64,000 nt of DNA from Linnemannia hyalina (taxonomy: Eukaryota > Mortierellomycota > Mortierellomycetes > Mortierellales > Mortierellaceae): contig JAHRHY010000010.1 of the NCBI GenBank assembly GCA_019671135.1, positions 1,612,001 through 1,676,000 on the forward strand. Reading direction: 5' to 3'. The notes below the pieces were generated by a model. The model ran no database searches, was not told where the DNA came from, and was given only the letters and a program-made list of their open reading frames with translations. Positions 24,201-35,193 of this stretch are shown piece by piece (position 1 is the first letter of the stretch; each line of letters opens with the position of its first letter). A program made the translations under genes and the position numbers.

Positions 24201-25844
24201 TTATTGCGATTGAATTGTGAGCAGAAGCATTGAATGCAAATTACTGGAGGTTAATGCCAATGACTAACGCAAAATGCTTAATTTTTTCCACTGTCGTTTT
24301 TTTATGTTTTCGCAAAGAAAAAAATCATTCTTGACTCGTTGTTCTTCGGCTTGCTCGCCATTATTTTTCTTTCTTTTTTTTGTTTTTGTTTTGGCCCTAT
24401 CTTATCCATTCAGTTAGGGTAGTTAGTCATTTTCAATCCGATTCACCCATTTTATTTATTTATTTATTCAACTGGCCATTTTCGATATTCAATAGCCAAG
24501 CTCTCATCTGCATCCATCCCCTTGACCCGATGCTTCGCGATATAACGGGTTGATGGTCGATTCTTGAGTGGACAGATGGTCAGTTTGCAAGAGTTAAAAC
24601 AAGGTCAGCCCATGAACATTTGTTTGGTTTTGTTCAATTGAAGGGGGAAAAGGGTGTCGTGCAACGATGGACAAGTTGACAAGGGTTGGACAATGTAAGC
24701 GAATAAAAATAAAAGGAAGAGATAGGATTGCAGTGGTTGGTTGATGAAAGGGTAAAGGTGGGCGTGTGCGGTCGGCGGTGTTCCTTTTCTCTGCTTTTTT
24801 TTTTTTTTTTTTTTTGTTGCTCGAGCGCAAGCCTACCTCTGAGTGAATTGGATTAGAATACTCGTAACATCCCATTAGGGTTTTCGATGTGTGTATGTAT
24901 CTCTTTTGTGTTCGGCCTTGTCCTTCTCTTGGCCACTTTTTTTGATGTTTTTCCCAGACGGACCAGCATTGTGTGCCCATCCGTCCGTCCGTCCGTTTCG
25001 TTCGTTTATGTTCGTTGTGACCCCATGGTTGGTTGGTTAGTTTGCTCGTTCAATTGTCATAGCCTCTTCATCATTTTCTTTATAACAGTAACCGTTGTCC
25101 TCCTTTTCTTTACCTTCTCTCTTTTTTCTTCCTTTCCCTTCTCGCCTCTTTTTCTCCCTTTCGTGTTCTATCTTGTCTTCTACTCACCCACTCCACTCCT
25201 CTCCTCTCCTCTCCTCTCTATTCCTTCCTTCCTTCCTTGTACTCTTCTCATTCACCTTTTGACGACCAACAAACACTCCACTTTTTCCTCATCACAAGGT
25301 ACAAGCAACAACAACCACCACTATCACTACCACACAAAGGAACAACTCACTCATGCTGTTCTTATTGTTTTCTACAGACTCCCGTCGAGGGCTGCTCATT
25401 TTTTCATTACAATCATTTGTTTCCCAGAGTCTTCTTCTTCGCACGCGCCTCAGACAATGCGCATCCGTTCCCGTCGCCACTCCTTCCCTTCCCTTCACCT
25501 TCCCATCCCTTCCCTCCCCTTCCCTCCTTTTTTTCGCTTCTCTGTTTCCATTTGCTTCTATTTCCCTTCGTAGCTTGCAGGTGCTCCTTGGATGTCTTGA
25601 CCCTCTTTTTTTTCTTCCTTCCCTATCTCTTCTTCCCAGCACCCTTGTTTTTCGTTCCTCGTTGTCCCTTGGACAACTCTCCTTTCTTGGACGGGGAAAA
25701 AATGACTGTCCCGAAGCAATGAAATGTTTATATGAACGACCTGCCTATTGACTCTCTTTTTCGACTCTCTTCTCTTTCCTTCCCTCCTGCGCGCTCCTCT
25801 CCTCACAGCTTTTGTCAGCAGAAACATCTTCATTTCACGACACG
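18213..25844. other. 7.6-kb gene-free region upstream of the NDT80-type regulator
   Basis: No ORF with a recognisable domain, splice-consistent extension or convincing composition was found on either strand. The longer open frames are low-complexity Phe/Leu/Ser/Cys strings typical of T-rich non-coding DNA. The stretch is full of simple sequence: (ACGC)n near 20229, (CTC)n near 21880, poly(T) near 24798, (GTCC)n near 24978 and (CTCCT)n near 25196. Long pyrimidine tracts lie at 25090-25260 and 25480-25660. A plausible 5'-UTR intron (GTACAAG donor at 25299, CTCACAG acceptor near 25808) may precede the start codon. It could be an extended regulatory region or hold unrecognised non-coding transcripts. 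Confidence 0.45.
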
Positions 25845-26076
25845 ATGACAACAGCAGCCTCGCCAATAGTGAACATGGCCGATCATCTCCCTCGGGAACG
25901 CTCCGTCTCCAATGCCTCAAAACACCTGGACTATCAAGACAAAACCGAGCCAAGATCGTCCATCTCAGTTGACTATACCAACGCCCCTACAATCAACAAC
26001 ACTAGCAGCAGTCCCATGCGCCACCAGTACACCGGGGACAACAGCAGCAGTGGATACTCAGAAGTGCACAATGACC

Positions 26077-26107
<31 letters not shown>

Positions 26108-29100
26108 GCAGCAACAGCAGGACCAGCAACAGGCACAGTACGACAGCAGCAATAACAGCAATGGACACCACTACTCCTCTGCGCCGACTTCTTCGGGCTA
26201 CCCTGCCAACGGCGCTTACCTCCCACACCCCATTCAGACGACTGGTCAGGCACTCGGGAATGGAAGCAATGGTGGCGTCTACTCTGCTCATGGAGGTCAT
26301 CCTTCAAGCCTGCACAACTCATTTGCATCCCCGACCTCCCCCGCTTTGTCAACTTCGCCGCTCTCGCCCATCAATACCCATAACCTGTACCAACAACAAC
26401 AGCAGCAGCAACAACAACATGGCCATTATGAATATGACCATTCGCAGCAGGGCAACAACGGTGGACAGTACCAACAACAACAACAACAGCAGCAGCAACA
26501 GCAACCCTACTATGCACAGCATGCATCATACCCCCAGGAGCACCACCAGCACCCTTTGTAAGTTGCTTTATTTGTGTCTGTTTTTTCCGGTTTCTCCTGT
26601 CTGTTGGTGCGGGGTACATGGACTAAAAGAGAGAGAAAAAGTAGGGGGAAGGCGAGATTTTGATCGGAGAGGCAATGAGTAGTGTGAGAGAAAGAGGAGG
26701 TTTCAAGAACAGAAACATGCACATCGTGTGTAGACTATCTATCTGTCCTTCATTCCAGCCATTCGAGACATGTACCCGAGGATGTGTACAAAAGGAGTTG
26801 TATCTAATGTTGTGGGTGTGAGAAAAGAGTGAAAGTGGTGGTGTTTTTGCGTGTGAATACTGTGTTCGGTTAGGGTCCCTTTTTTTGTTGTTGAGGTATG
26901 TGTGCCCCTCTGCTACGAGATCTGGTTATTGTTATTGTTATTGTTATTGCAATTGTCCCACAGGGGTCACACAAGATTAAGCGGTGTTCGGACAGAGAAG
27001 GGTGAGACAAAAAAGCATTGACGCTCTCCCTTTGGGTCCATGAGCATCTCTGGCGGTACAGAGGTTACGGGTCCTGGTAAGACGAGGTTGTGAAACGGGG
27101 GCGAGCAAAATAGAAAATAGAACAAAGAAAAGGTGGGGGAACACCTAGGACCACACAACTGAGCGTCTTGTCATGAAGATGAAGACGGGAAGTTGCATGA
27201 AGGAAAAAAAGGGGAAAAAATTATCGATTTGAATAATCGGGTCCTATTTTGCCATTCTTCTTCCTTTCTTCCCGACTTCTTTTTCTTTCACCTGCGTTAT
27301 TTTTTTTCTGTTCTCATGAGAAAAATAAAACAAAGGTTGGGGATTGTGCGAGTGCAGTGAGCTGAAGTAAAAAGACTCTTAAGGAAGAGGGGGAGGGTCT
27401 GCACTGATATGCGATGGCGATGGCGATGGCGATAGCGATTGTGGTTAGAAGATATGTCTGTTACATGCCTCTGGACAAGAATAAGATTTTTTTTCTTCTT
27501 TCTTTTATTATCGCAAGCATCCTCGCCCTCCTATCTATCTTCATGGCCCCTGACTGACGGACTCTTTTATGGTGCTCCATGTGAACAACAACAGGAGCCC
27601 CACTGCGGAAGGAAGCGGCCATTATGACCACCCGAGCTACTCTGTTCCAGACAATGACAACAACAACGGACAAGACGGGAACAACATCACAAACAACAAC
27701 AGCGGCAATACTCTCAGTAATGGATCCTACTCTTCCTCGTCATCGTCCTCACACTACCCCAGGTAACTTTAAAACCAAATCAATTGGCCAGTCATCGTCG
27801 TAAAAAAAAAAAAGCGTTTGTTCGGTGTCCGAAGAAGGATCTCAAACACAATTGAGTTGGGAAAAAGGAAGAGGCGATGCTCCCTTGTGACAAAGAGAGA
27901 GAGAGATTCTCAAAAAAAAAAGAGATCGAAGAACTACCTCGTGGGTAAGGCAGGCAGCGTGAGGAAGCAATACTTGTAGGAGAATGAAATATTTCGCACA
28001 AGGCCTTTTTTTCTGTACCTGATAAGGATACAAGGAGGAGGAGGAAAGGGGTCACATGCGGGGAACAGACCGGACTGAATGACCGGTCGACCGACCAACC
28101 GACCGAACCAGGGGGTATGAAAGAGGAGACAGAAACGAGAGCGAGGGAGTCGACCAGTCGCCGCCTCCTATTCCCAGCGCCAGAAGAACGAAGACGAGAA
28201 GAAAGGAAGGATGGCAGCGAATGTCGTCTGGGATCGTCATTTTTCAGTTCACTGCTCTCATTTATTGCAGTATTTTAATTTTCCCAGCCAAAGCTCAGCT
28301 TACATGCTTGTTGTGCGACGATTACATGGGGAGGGGGTCCACTTGTGAGAAAAATGGCAGTTTGAGGGATAGAAGGACAAAAGCAACAGGGTGGCGATTG
28401 AAAATAAGCAAGCTACTGAAGAAAAATCCAAATGACATTTCACTATCTGACATCATCCTTTCCCATGCTAAAATGTACTATTAGGAACCATTCTTACAGC
28501 CACCATCACGGCAGCATGGATGAGCAGACAGGAAGCCCTGACATGGCTACAGGCTCCGACAGAATCGCTGGCGATAACATTGCGGCCTACGCCAGCTCGG
28601 CACATTCTCCCACCTCTGAATCCATGATGAGCGGTGGTTCGCGAAACAGGAAACGATCAGAGGTCTTTGCCACCCATGAAAGCCCTTACTTTTTCCCTGC
28701 TCACCAACTCTACAACGTCGTGAGCATGGATCGCTCCACAAGGTATGGCTTTGTGGAAGTTCACTCAATCGAATTGTTTAATACACAAGAAGAGCGCAAC
28801 GTGTTAACAACCCTTCTTTTACAATTACAATAGCTACACGTTGAAGTTGGCGGCGAAGATTGATAGGGGGTTCTTCTTGGCATCAAACGACTGGACATGC
28901 TATCGTCGCAACTACTTCCAGATCAGCGCTTGCTTCTTCATTCCAGGACTCGACACTACCCAGCAACCCGAGGTCCCCTGTCTGCTGGACTACAACGGCG
29001 AGCTCCTTCAGGTCAACCGGTTCCTGATCTGCATTGGCGCCCAGATCCAGAACGGCGATAAGGCGATCGAGTTGGTTCAGCATACACCTAAGCGTGACAA

Positions 29101-30397
29101 GGGTCCCCAGATCACACCAAAACGGATGCCCGTCCGCGCAGGGGGCGATCTCAGTCCAGGACCGACTGGTCTGCAGCCCTATGTCGTCACCTATGAGCGT
29201 GTCCAGTTCAAGACGGCGACTGCCAACAATGGCAAGCGGAGAGCGGCCCAGCAGTACTACCAAGTTCATGTTGACTTGTTTGCTGAGACTGATACGGGGG
29301 CGCAAATCTTGGTTGCTAATTTGCTCTCGGCTCCCTTGGTTGTTCGTGGTCGCTCGCCTGGACACTATGCCGATAACGAGGACGACGACGCTGTTGCTGC
29401 CGCTGCTGCTGCCGCTGCCGGCGCTGGTGCTCCATCTGGCCCTGGAACCTCATCCTCGACCCCTTACCCCGCGGATGAGAGATACCCTCCTGCATCGTCG
29501 TCTTATAGGAACGACAGCATCAGCAGCAGTAACGGTGGCGACTACTCCTACTACCCCAATTACGGCTACAACAGCTCATCCTACCCATACCAATCTCTCG
29601 GATCGGCGTCTCATATGGCAACTCAGGACTACCGGGAAGACTACCACTACAACAATAACAGTGGTCGACATGATTCGGAATCTTACCCTGCCAGTCCTCT
29701 GTCGCCCTCGGGTCCCCATCCCCATGCCTACATGACTCCTCAAGTCCAGCATGGGTTCTCGCCCGCCGCCTCGGGAGCAGCCTCGCCTGATATGTATAGC
29801 CCCTCTGGTTTCCCGGAGAATGGTGGAGGTCACTACCAATATGGATCGCCGACATACCCTCAATACCCACAGCAGCATCCACAAGACCAACATCACCATT
29901 ACCACCAGGAGGGCCAGCAGCAGTTGAATGGACAGTATGATTCCTATAATGGCGGACAGCAGTATGATCAGGAGACACAGGACCATGCGACTCAACTAGC
30001 AGGATTGCGGATCCATTCCCCTGTGAGCCCTAGCAGTCCACTCATTGGATCGCCTACCGGAGTCACGCCACGTCGTCAGTCCTTCAGCTCAGCCTTGTCG
30101 TCCAAGAAGGCAGGAGTCGGCATTGCAGGCGATCGGAGTTCGATTGGATCGACTCGCAAGACCAGATCCATCTCCATGTCGGGAATCACTAAGCGGGCGC
30201 CCAGCAAGACCAGGACCTCTCGAACTGTTCCTGCGACACCTACAAAGGAGCACCATTCCAATGGCGGTGCGCTGGGAAGCATTGGTGGAGTCCTTGGCGG
30301 TATTGGTGGTCTTGGCGGTATTGGCCATGGTGTCAAGGGGCTAGGCATCTCGAGCGATCGTATCCCTGAAAACCCCATGGAGGACCAGCAATCTTGA
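25845..30397 (+). CDS. NDT80/PhoG-type DNA-binding transcription factor, polyQ-rich
   Basis: Four exons (25845..26557, 27595..27762, 28485..28742, 28834..30397) join in phase to 900 residues. The start is the first ATG in the frame (MTTAASPIVNMADHL). Exon 1 encodes a disordered region with three polyglutamine blocks. The NDT80-fold DNA-binding domain (about residues 345-545) contains ATHESPYFFPAHQLYNVV, LAAKIDRGFFLASNDWTCYR, RNYFQISACFFIPG, YERVQFKTATANNGKRRAAQ, YYQVHVDLFA and the family signature PLVVRGRSPGHYADN. A poly-Ala tract, a long Ser/Tyr/Gln-rich region and a Gly/Ile-rich C-terminus follow. Fungal family members include Ndt80 and Vib-1-like regulators of meiosis, nutrient response and incompatibility; the specific role here is unknown. 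Introns 1 and 2 (1,037 and 722 nt) are long for this window. Confidence 0.92.
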
Positions 30398-31639
30398 TCT
30401 TTTTTTTTTTTTTTTTTTTTTCTTTTTTCTTTTTTCGTGTTTCTATATCTCATACATAGCACATCCATAACCCCTTCTTTCATCGATAGTGTATCTTTTC
30501 CCATTTCTTTTTTTTTTCTTTCTTTTCATCACAAAAGCTGTTTGTCCTTTTAGTTCTTGTACTTTTTTTTAATTTGCATTCCCATTCTCTCATCTCTCTC
30601 TCTCTTCCTACACATACGCACATGTTTGTTCCTTCCAACTCGAACATTGGATACTTGGCTTTTTGTTCATTTACTTTGTATAGAATTAAAAAAAAAACAA
30701 AAACATTCATATGAAAAAAAAAGTCGGTCCTTTTGTGTTGTACCTCTCGTCCCATCGCAACCTCGCTCGCTTGTTTGTTTACTTGCCTCGTGAAATTAGA
30801 AGTGGAAGAGAGAGGGAGGGAGGTGGGGACGACATAAACTTTTTTTTGTTGAGTCCTTTGAAGAGATAAGATCTTTGCTTAACCACCAATTACTCCCAAA
30901 AACACGAATAGCGTTGTCCTGGATGGTCGGCCTTCACCATCATTTGTCATCGCGGCTTCGACATCGACCCAGTCCTCCCTCCCTCCCCCCCCCCCAACAA
31001 TGCAGGATATATCACCATCTCGGTAGCACGCAGCAACACTGAGAGTAAGAGAAAAAGGAAAGAAAACACGACCAGAACTTGAGGAAACAGGATCGGAACT
31101 TGAAGAAAACCACGGTTAGAAGACAAAGAACCACGGCTAGAGCACGAAAGAAACATATCCACCCACTGATAAAAAAATAACAAAATATAGCCACCACCGC
31201 GAGAAGAAAAGAAGGAAAAGAAGAGAAGAAAAAAAAAAGTAGGGGGGGACCATATTTACTGTTTATGTGGACATTGAATTTTGGCTCAAACGCCAGTCGC
31301 GTAAAATTCGTGTAGTAGTAGTAGATCCATCAGGTATTGAGCCCTCCATGTCGATATCGTGTTTTATTTCGTCAACCTCTTCTCTGCTTCGCTTGAAAGA
31401 ACGAGTTAGCCAAGCCAGCGAATGTTGTCTCGTTCAGACAACCGACAGAGCACCTAATCGACTGACCACCCCACAGTCTCATACCGGTCCGACATCTCAT
31501 CCACACACGCCTCCTTCGACTTCTCATAATGCCCCATCTCATCTGCAACCTCCTCGCCATTCTCCTCCTTTCCCTCCTCAGAAGAAATTCTCCACCCCCC
31601 ATCCAGGCCACCTCCATCCCTTCTGTCCGTACGGGTACT
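30398..31639. other. Intergenic region, simple-sequence rich
   Basis: It begins with a poly(T) run (about 30400-30421) just after the stop codon of the NDT80-type gene, followed by T-rich DNA with several further T runs and A runs. Nothing coding was recognised. Confidence 0.45.
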
Positions 31640-32324
31640 AGTGACTAGTGGTGGTGTTGACACGTTCGAGACCCCGCTGGACCTGCCCAAAATAGAGATT
31701 TAAAATTTCCTTGTACATCTATTCAACGAGCTTTGACCGTCGAGAGAGTCGTTCCCAGTCCTGGATGGTGTAAGGTCAGCAGGAGCCTTGGGCCCATATC
31801 TCGCGGATCGGTCCATCGAATTCGTCCCATGCTTGACGGAGCGTTAGTAGGTGTGGTGATGCTGATGGTGATGGCGGCGATGGTGGACAGGTGGCTTTGT
31901 GCAGGTGGAGAAGTAGGCGTTGGAGACGACATGACCGAAGCGCCTGAATCTGAGGGTGGCGACGGCGGTGACAGTGACATGCGTGTGGTCACTTTTAACT
32001 GTCGCTGGCGGTGGGGGTTGGCAGACGCCATTTCACTGTCCATCCATCTTGCTTCTCTCCTTCCCCAGGCGAGCAGCGTTTATACACCATAGCCGCAGAC
32101 TGGCTGCATTTGGACTCGCCAAGCGATGGTCCATACTCTGCCATCAGCGTTTTGAATCGAGTATCCAGATCAAAGTTTGGCTCCTTGTTCGGGCACACCA
32201 ACCTGTGGTCAGTCCGGCGCGCCAAGAGATGAGGGAGAGCCTGTGTGTCCTCTCTAATGGTGGCCATCTTGGTTCTTCGGGGGAAAGATATGTTTGTCTG
32301 GCGGACTTGGAAGGTGGTGGTCAT
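31640..32324 (-). pseudogene. Decayed unidentified protein-coding gene
   Basis: Starting at a well-placed ATG (32324, MTTTFQVRQTNISFPRR), a frame runs through EPNFDLDTRFKTLMAEYGPS and SAAMVYKRCSPGEGEKQDGW. The protein-like sequence then moves to another frame (MDSEMASANPHRQRQLK plus a Ser/Thr/Pro linker). It finally moves to a third frame reading LRQAWDEFDGPIREIWAQGS, then DWERLSRRSKLVE, then MYKEILNLYFGQVQRGLERV, interrupted by a TGA near 31767 and a TAG near 31725. The W-x-E...W...SRR spacing loosely recalls Gcr1-type DNA-binding C-termini, but I cannot assign it. The repeated frame breaks without usable introns suggest a pseudogene. Confidence 0.4.
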
Positions 32325-35193
32325 TGAGAGAGAATGTGGAGTGGGTGGAAAGAGGAGGGATAGGCGAGGAAGGGAAGCACGTGCATTAGAGAGAGGTCAT
32401 TGCAGGTCTTTGCGTTTATGGTAGAAAAAAAAAAGAGGGTGTGTGTATTCATGGACAAGCATACACTGACACGATGCAACCGTTATGGTACTCGTCGCAA
32501 TGTTTCTAAAAAAAGGGGAGGGACAGGAACATTCAAGCGAATGAAACGATAGTAAGAAGAAAAAAGTCTCACAGTCGCGAACAAACAATGCAGAACAATG
32601 AACCCTTCAACTAGGACAAAAAAAGAGGAGTAGAGGTGTACTTTACCTTCCAGGCGAGGATGTCTTTTCGTAGCCTTTGAGCAGTTTCACTGTCGGGTGC
32701 ATCACGATCCGAGAAGATATCCTCTTTCGCTCCTTGTCCGTTCCTGTCACATGTTGCTTCTGTCGCCTCTCTGTTATGTCGTCGGAGGAGGCTCCGTTGA
32801 TGAGGATGGGGGCAGGAGGAGTCTTCACCCCTGATCACGATCCTCCTGCGCTCGATGTTGGTTGCAGAGTTAGGGAAGCAAACATTGTTGAGTATTTTGG
32901 ATGCGAAGGAATGTTTAACAGGGATCGAAAAAGAAAAAGATAATGGGGAAGTATTTATCAAGTCGGTTCTGATCGCGCGTCGTTCGTGTTTGAACTATGT
33001 TGGCTCTTTGTGTTACACAGAACTGTGGGTATGCCACCAGGATGAACGTGTGCCACAATTTGGGTTGTGTCACAGTTTTTGAGTAGCAGCAACTCCTGGA
33101 ATGCGTGTCAATCAGTCACCTAGACAAATAATGTGGATCTCGAAGGAAAGAAGAGGAAATGTGTAAAGGGGCTTGAGATGAAGGAGCATTTCCTTTGTTC
33201 TCTTGACCGTTGAAAGACGTCTTTAATAGGGCGACAAAGGTATAGAAAGAGCATCAATGACGACGCGCGTGCTTCTCAAGACGAAGTACACCTCATAGAA
33301 GCACTGTACTCCAGACGAACATGGGTTGATGCGTCGTGAGGGTGGGGATTGGTTGTTTCGTTGGAATTCATAATTTTAGCGCGTGTGATTCTACAGCTGA
33401 CATCCAATGACATGAACAAAAATTCAGGCACCAGGTTCTATTCTTTTCATACTGGCATTTCATCCCTCATATGTCTTGCCAAAAGGGAAGGATGGAAATG
33501 AGTGCATATATGTGTGGGTGGGTTCGACACAAGAGAGGTGAAGCATGGAAGGGCTGGGCGTGGAGCGTTATGTCTCAGTGTCATTGAGCACGAAACATCA
33601 CTCACAGGAGAACTCTTCTGTGGTAGAGCAGAGTAAGCAAGAATAAAACCACCACTATCATCATCATGACCACCGTCATCGTCGTCACCATCGTTTGATA
33701 GTCAGCTGCTGTTGATGCTGCCAGTTGGATTCTCCTTGTCACCTCATCCCCATCGATCTATTCTTGTTATTCCTTCTCCTTGAAAATGACACGGGTGGTC
33801 CAAACGCCCAAGAAAACGGCAGGGTCCATGCCATGTTGTCTATTCTTGCCTCCCCTTCTTTCCCCTTGCTGTTGAGTAGACTACCAAAACACGTACTGCA
33901 ACCCCTTATTCTGTGTTGCCATCACCCGATCTATTTCGAAGAAAAAAATTAAAGGGCACATCGAATGGTCCAGACGGCATTGCCTCTCTTCCTCCCTTCT
34001 CCGTCCTTCCCTTTACACAAGTGGTGTTCTGCATCGTGTTCATCTGGTACCATCTACTGTTTTCTTTGCTTCTTTCCTTCCTTCTCTCACTCTTTTGTCT
34101 CTTTCTCCTTCTCTGCCCGTCCAATGGCGTTCCCCTGCATTTTTTTTGTGTTTGTTTGTTCTTGTTGCACTCCTTAATCTTTTTCTGGTTCATCCATTCA
34201 TGGCTCTCTTTTCTTCCTGTTTTATTTTTGTTTGTATGAAGGTGGTGTGTTTTGTATGTGTCGCAGAATCATAAATTTGTAACTAAGAGAAGGTTCAATT
34301 TGGATCAAACCAGGGGATAATTGCTGTTGAGCAGTGGATGAATGTCTACCACTGTCTCCAATCTCTATTCTCCCCCTACAACTTCTGCTACCCTCGCTAC
34401 AACGCTGTGCAGCTGTCAACCATCTCCCCACAATTGGAAGGCAAAAGAAAGGAAGAAGGGTAATCTAAAATTACAAAAACATGTCGTCTTGATTGTCCAC
34501 CAGCTCAAAGAATGTCCATCCTTCAATGATGCACAACCACATTCGAGCTTGGAGGAAAAAAAAAAAAAAAAAGAGATGGCGAAGAAGAATGAAAAGATGA
34601 GATGATGGACAGAAGTAGCAAGCTAGCTGGCTCCTCGAAAAGTGGCGCCCGTTCATACCATTGTCTGGTACCAGTTAAATAACTCCGTCTTTATATTTTG
34701 ATATGGGTATAATAAAATACATATGCGTTTGTTTTGTTCTTGAGAGCAGCATGAGGACCCGAGCAGGACGCATGAGTGAGTTCCAAATGCGGGTTATTAT
34801 TATTATTTTTTCTTATTCTTCCGTTCATTGTTGGTGGAGAAGGGAGAAGCATAATGCACTGCGTTCAATTGCTGGTTGATGATGATGATCAGGACAACTG
34901 AGTGTTCAATGATAAAAATAAAATAAACCTGATACACGACTAATTAGAGCGCACGCCATGGGTTTAAATGAACCTCGAATCCTTCTCTGGCCCTTTCTTC
35001 TCTTCTCTTCTCTTTTCTTGCCTGCCATCTTCTTTCTTCTTTCTTCTTCCATCCCTCGCCCTTTCAGCCTTTCCTTGTCTCCATCACTTCCCAGTGGCAA
35101 ACAAAAAAGCCTTTCCTCTTTCCCTTCACATCCACTCCTTCGTATTTTTGACGCCTCTTCCTTTTTACCACACAACACTCACAAACATAAAAC
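32325..35193. other. Intergenic region of about 2.9 kb
   Basis: No certain gene. A minus-strand open frame (32961..32611) includes SETAQRLRKDILAWK directly before a GTAAAG donor-like site and could be a lost exon of the decayed gene downstream, but no clean join was found. A strongly pyrimidine-rich plus-strand tract at about 33985-34130 has no gene immediately after it. The tract at 34974-35160 is the leader of the polyQ gene. Confidence 0.4.

Noticed and set aside
24887..25573. 228-codon plus-strand frame before the NDT80-type gene
   Set aside because: Composition is Phe/Leu/Ser/Cys/Pro from T- and CT-rich DNA, with no domain and no splice link to the downstream gene; treated as leader or promoter.
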